Assembly (NCBI GenBank): GCA_036011265.1
Contig: DASCNB010000174.1
Span: 1 to 5,324 of the forward strand
DNA: 5,324 nt
From: CAJXCL01 sp036011265
GTDB taxonomy: Bacteria > Nitrospinota > Nitrospinia > CAJXCL01
Direction: 5' to 3'
The notes below the pieces were generated by a model. It was not told the origin of the DNA. It saw nothing but the letters and a program-made list of their open reading frames with translations, and searched no databases. Positions 4,566-5,324 of the stretch are shown here, one piece after another; position 1 is the stretch's first letter, and each line of letters starts with the position of its first letter. The position numbers and the translations under genes were made by a program.

Positions 4566-4703
4566 ATGGGCATCCATTTTATTGAAGATAGATTACCGTT
4601 GATGGTCAAGAATGAGAATGCATATACTTCTACTTATGGTTTACCAATCAACGCTGATATCCATCCTTCAAGAATCAAAAAAACAATGCGGGTTTGTCAG
4701 TAG
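4566..4703 (+). CDS. Doubtful 45-aa ORF in the gene-poor stretch
   Basis: The ATG at 4566 opens 45 codons to TAG 4701-4703. The peptide begins MGIHFIEDRLPLMVKNENAY and ends IKKTMRVCQ. It has mixed, protein-like composition but no ribosome site, no recognisable family, and a start next to the copy B upstream region. It could be a decayed gene fragment or chance. The rest of 4462-4773, apart from the copy B promoter region, holds only an 11-codon ORF at 4724-4759 and nothing else that can be supported. Confidence 0.2.
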   Translation: MGIHFIEDRLPLMVKNENAYTSTYGLPINADIHPSRIKKTMRVCQ

Positions 4704-4773
4704 ATAAAAAAGGGTAAGCAATAAGATGATAGATGATCTGTTTACTGATGCAGATTTTTGACTTATATTGATT

Positions 4774-5324
4774 TCATCCTACATCAAGGTTGGTCATTTT
4801 ACTAGTTACTTTAAAATCATATTGAGGATATTCATAGATGGATGATCGTTTTTCAGTTTCACCAAGTGAATAACCCCAGATACTCTCATACTCCGATATA
4901 TTTTCACCGATGTCTTCAAGATGCTTCAAATACTCACTAATTGATTTAGACTCAATTATTACCATTTTTCCCATTTTGCGAATAATAGGACTATGAACTC
5001 GTGTAGCATCGTGGTCGAATTCCAGGATTCTCCTTCCATAACGCGTAATCCCTATCACCCTGAATGTCAGGCTTTTTCCAACACCAGGCAAGTTTAATAC
5101 ATTTCGGTCCGTTGCCAAAAATGGTAAATCAGCAGATTTACGCAAATCTGCTATGTTATCAACCATCTTTTCTGCATCATTCGAAAACTCTTTTATAGAA
5201 TCTTGATATTTTTCCAGTATCCTGCCAAAAGCTTTCTCCTCCATTTGTTCCTGAATTGCACGTGCGTTCGTGGCAAAATTATGATAATTCTCCATATAGC
5301 CTTTAACAGAAAAACAATAATAGC
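4774..5324 (-). CDS. KamA-family-like radical SAM protein, C-terminal part (5' end beyond window)
   Basis: The frame is open without a stop to the window edge, so the Met at 5295 is probably internal. The upstream codons read YYCFSVKGY directly before MENYHNFATNARAIQEQ. The visible 182 residues run from a helix-rich part (QMEEKAFGRILEKYQDSIKEF) to a beta-rich part with TDRNVLNLPGVGKSLTFR, GITRYGRRILEFDHD and RVHSPII. They then pass through KMVIIESKSISEYLKHLEDIGE to a tail with YESIWGYSLGETEKRSSIYEYP. This resembles the C-terminal region of atypical KamA (lysine 2,3-aminomutase-like) radical SAM proteins. There the PGVGKS strand corresponds to the GGGGK segment of classical KamA (my recollection of the family). 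The CxxxCxxC iron-sulfur motif would lie upstream, outside the window. An alternative is a stand-alone domain of unknown family. Confidence 0.6.
   Translation of the reverse strand, partial: YYCFSVKGYMENYHNFATNARAIQEQMEEKAFGRILEKYQDSIKEFSNDAEKMVDNIADLRKSADLPFLATDRNVLNLPGVGKSLTFRVIGITRYGRRILEFDHDATRVHSPIIRKMGKMVIIESKSISEYLKHLEDIGENISEYESIWGYSLGETEKRSSIYEYPQYDFKVTSKMTNLDVG

Overview
The window looks like a piece of an AT-rich Gram-negative chromosome, probably a Desulfobacterota-type (deltaproteobacterial) or similar environmental bacterium. The basis is general: moderate-to-low GC, good AGGAGG ribosome sites, a PspA/DUF2170/DUF4178/K+-channel cluster, and a KamA-like radical SAM protein at the right edge. 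No rRNA, tRNA or CRISPR array was seen. The organism assignment is inference.

Left and centre (1-3731, + strand). After the membrane-spanning C-terminus of an unidentified gene (3-110) comes a run of five genes. They encode a two-TM K+ channel with a cytoplasmic RCK regulatory region (353-1387), a small J-domain (DnaJ-like) protein (1390-1749), a DUF2170/YjfI-like protein (1783-2178), a PspA/IM30 (ESCRT-III-type) membrane-remodelling protein (2457-3161) and a DUF4178 protein (3166-3705). A weak terminator-like hairpin follows. This resembles the YjfI-YjfJ(PspA)-YjfK type of envelope-stress cluster, here with an ion channel and a co-chaperone added. The working model, which is inference, is that the channel senses or relieves membrane or ionic stress. 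PspA coats and repairs the inner membrane, the J protein (with Hsp70) remodels PspA assemblies, and DUF2170 and DUF4178 are accessory partners. The J protein starts with a helix that resembles the membrane-binding helix of PspA/Vipp1.

Two complex palindromic repeat elements interrupt this region: L (about 125-259) before the channel gene, and R (about 2246-2412) between the DUF2170 and pspA genes. A 77-nt core is shared in opposite orientation with 72 matches. Each element has nested hairpins, and L contains an extra hairpin unit inserted inside the outer stem. Together they bracket the channel/J/DUF2170 block as long inverted repeats.

Right part (3732-4560, minus strand). Two tandem small genes (75 and 69 aa) encode about 65% identical helix-turn-helix-like proteins. 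Each has its own consensus sigma70 promoter (TTGACA-16-TATAAT) within a duplicated upstream region. A palindrome at the start point suggests autoregulation. The ancestral gene appears to have been duplicated together with its promoter, after which the leaders diverged.

Far right (4561-5324). A gene-poor stretch with one doubtful 45-codon ORF is followed, on the minus strand, by the C-terminal part of a KamA-family-like radical SAM protein. Its frame stays open to the window edge.
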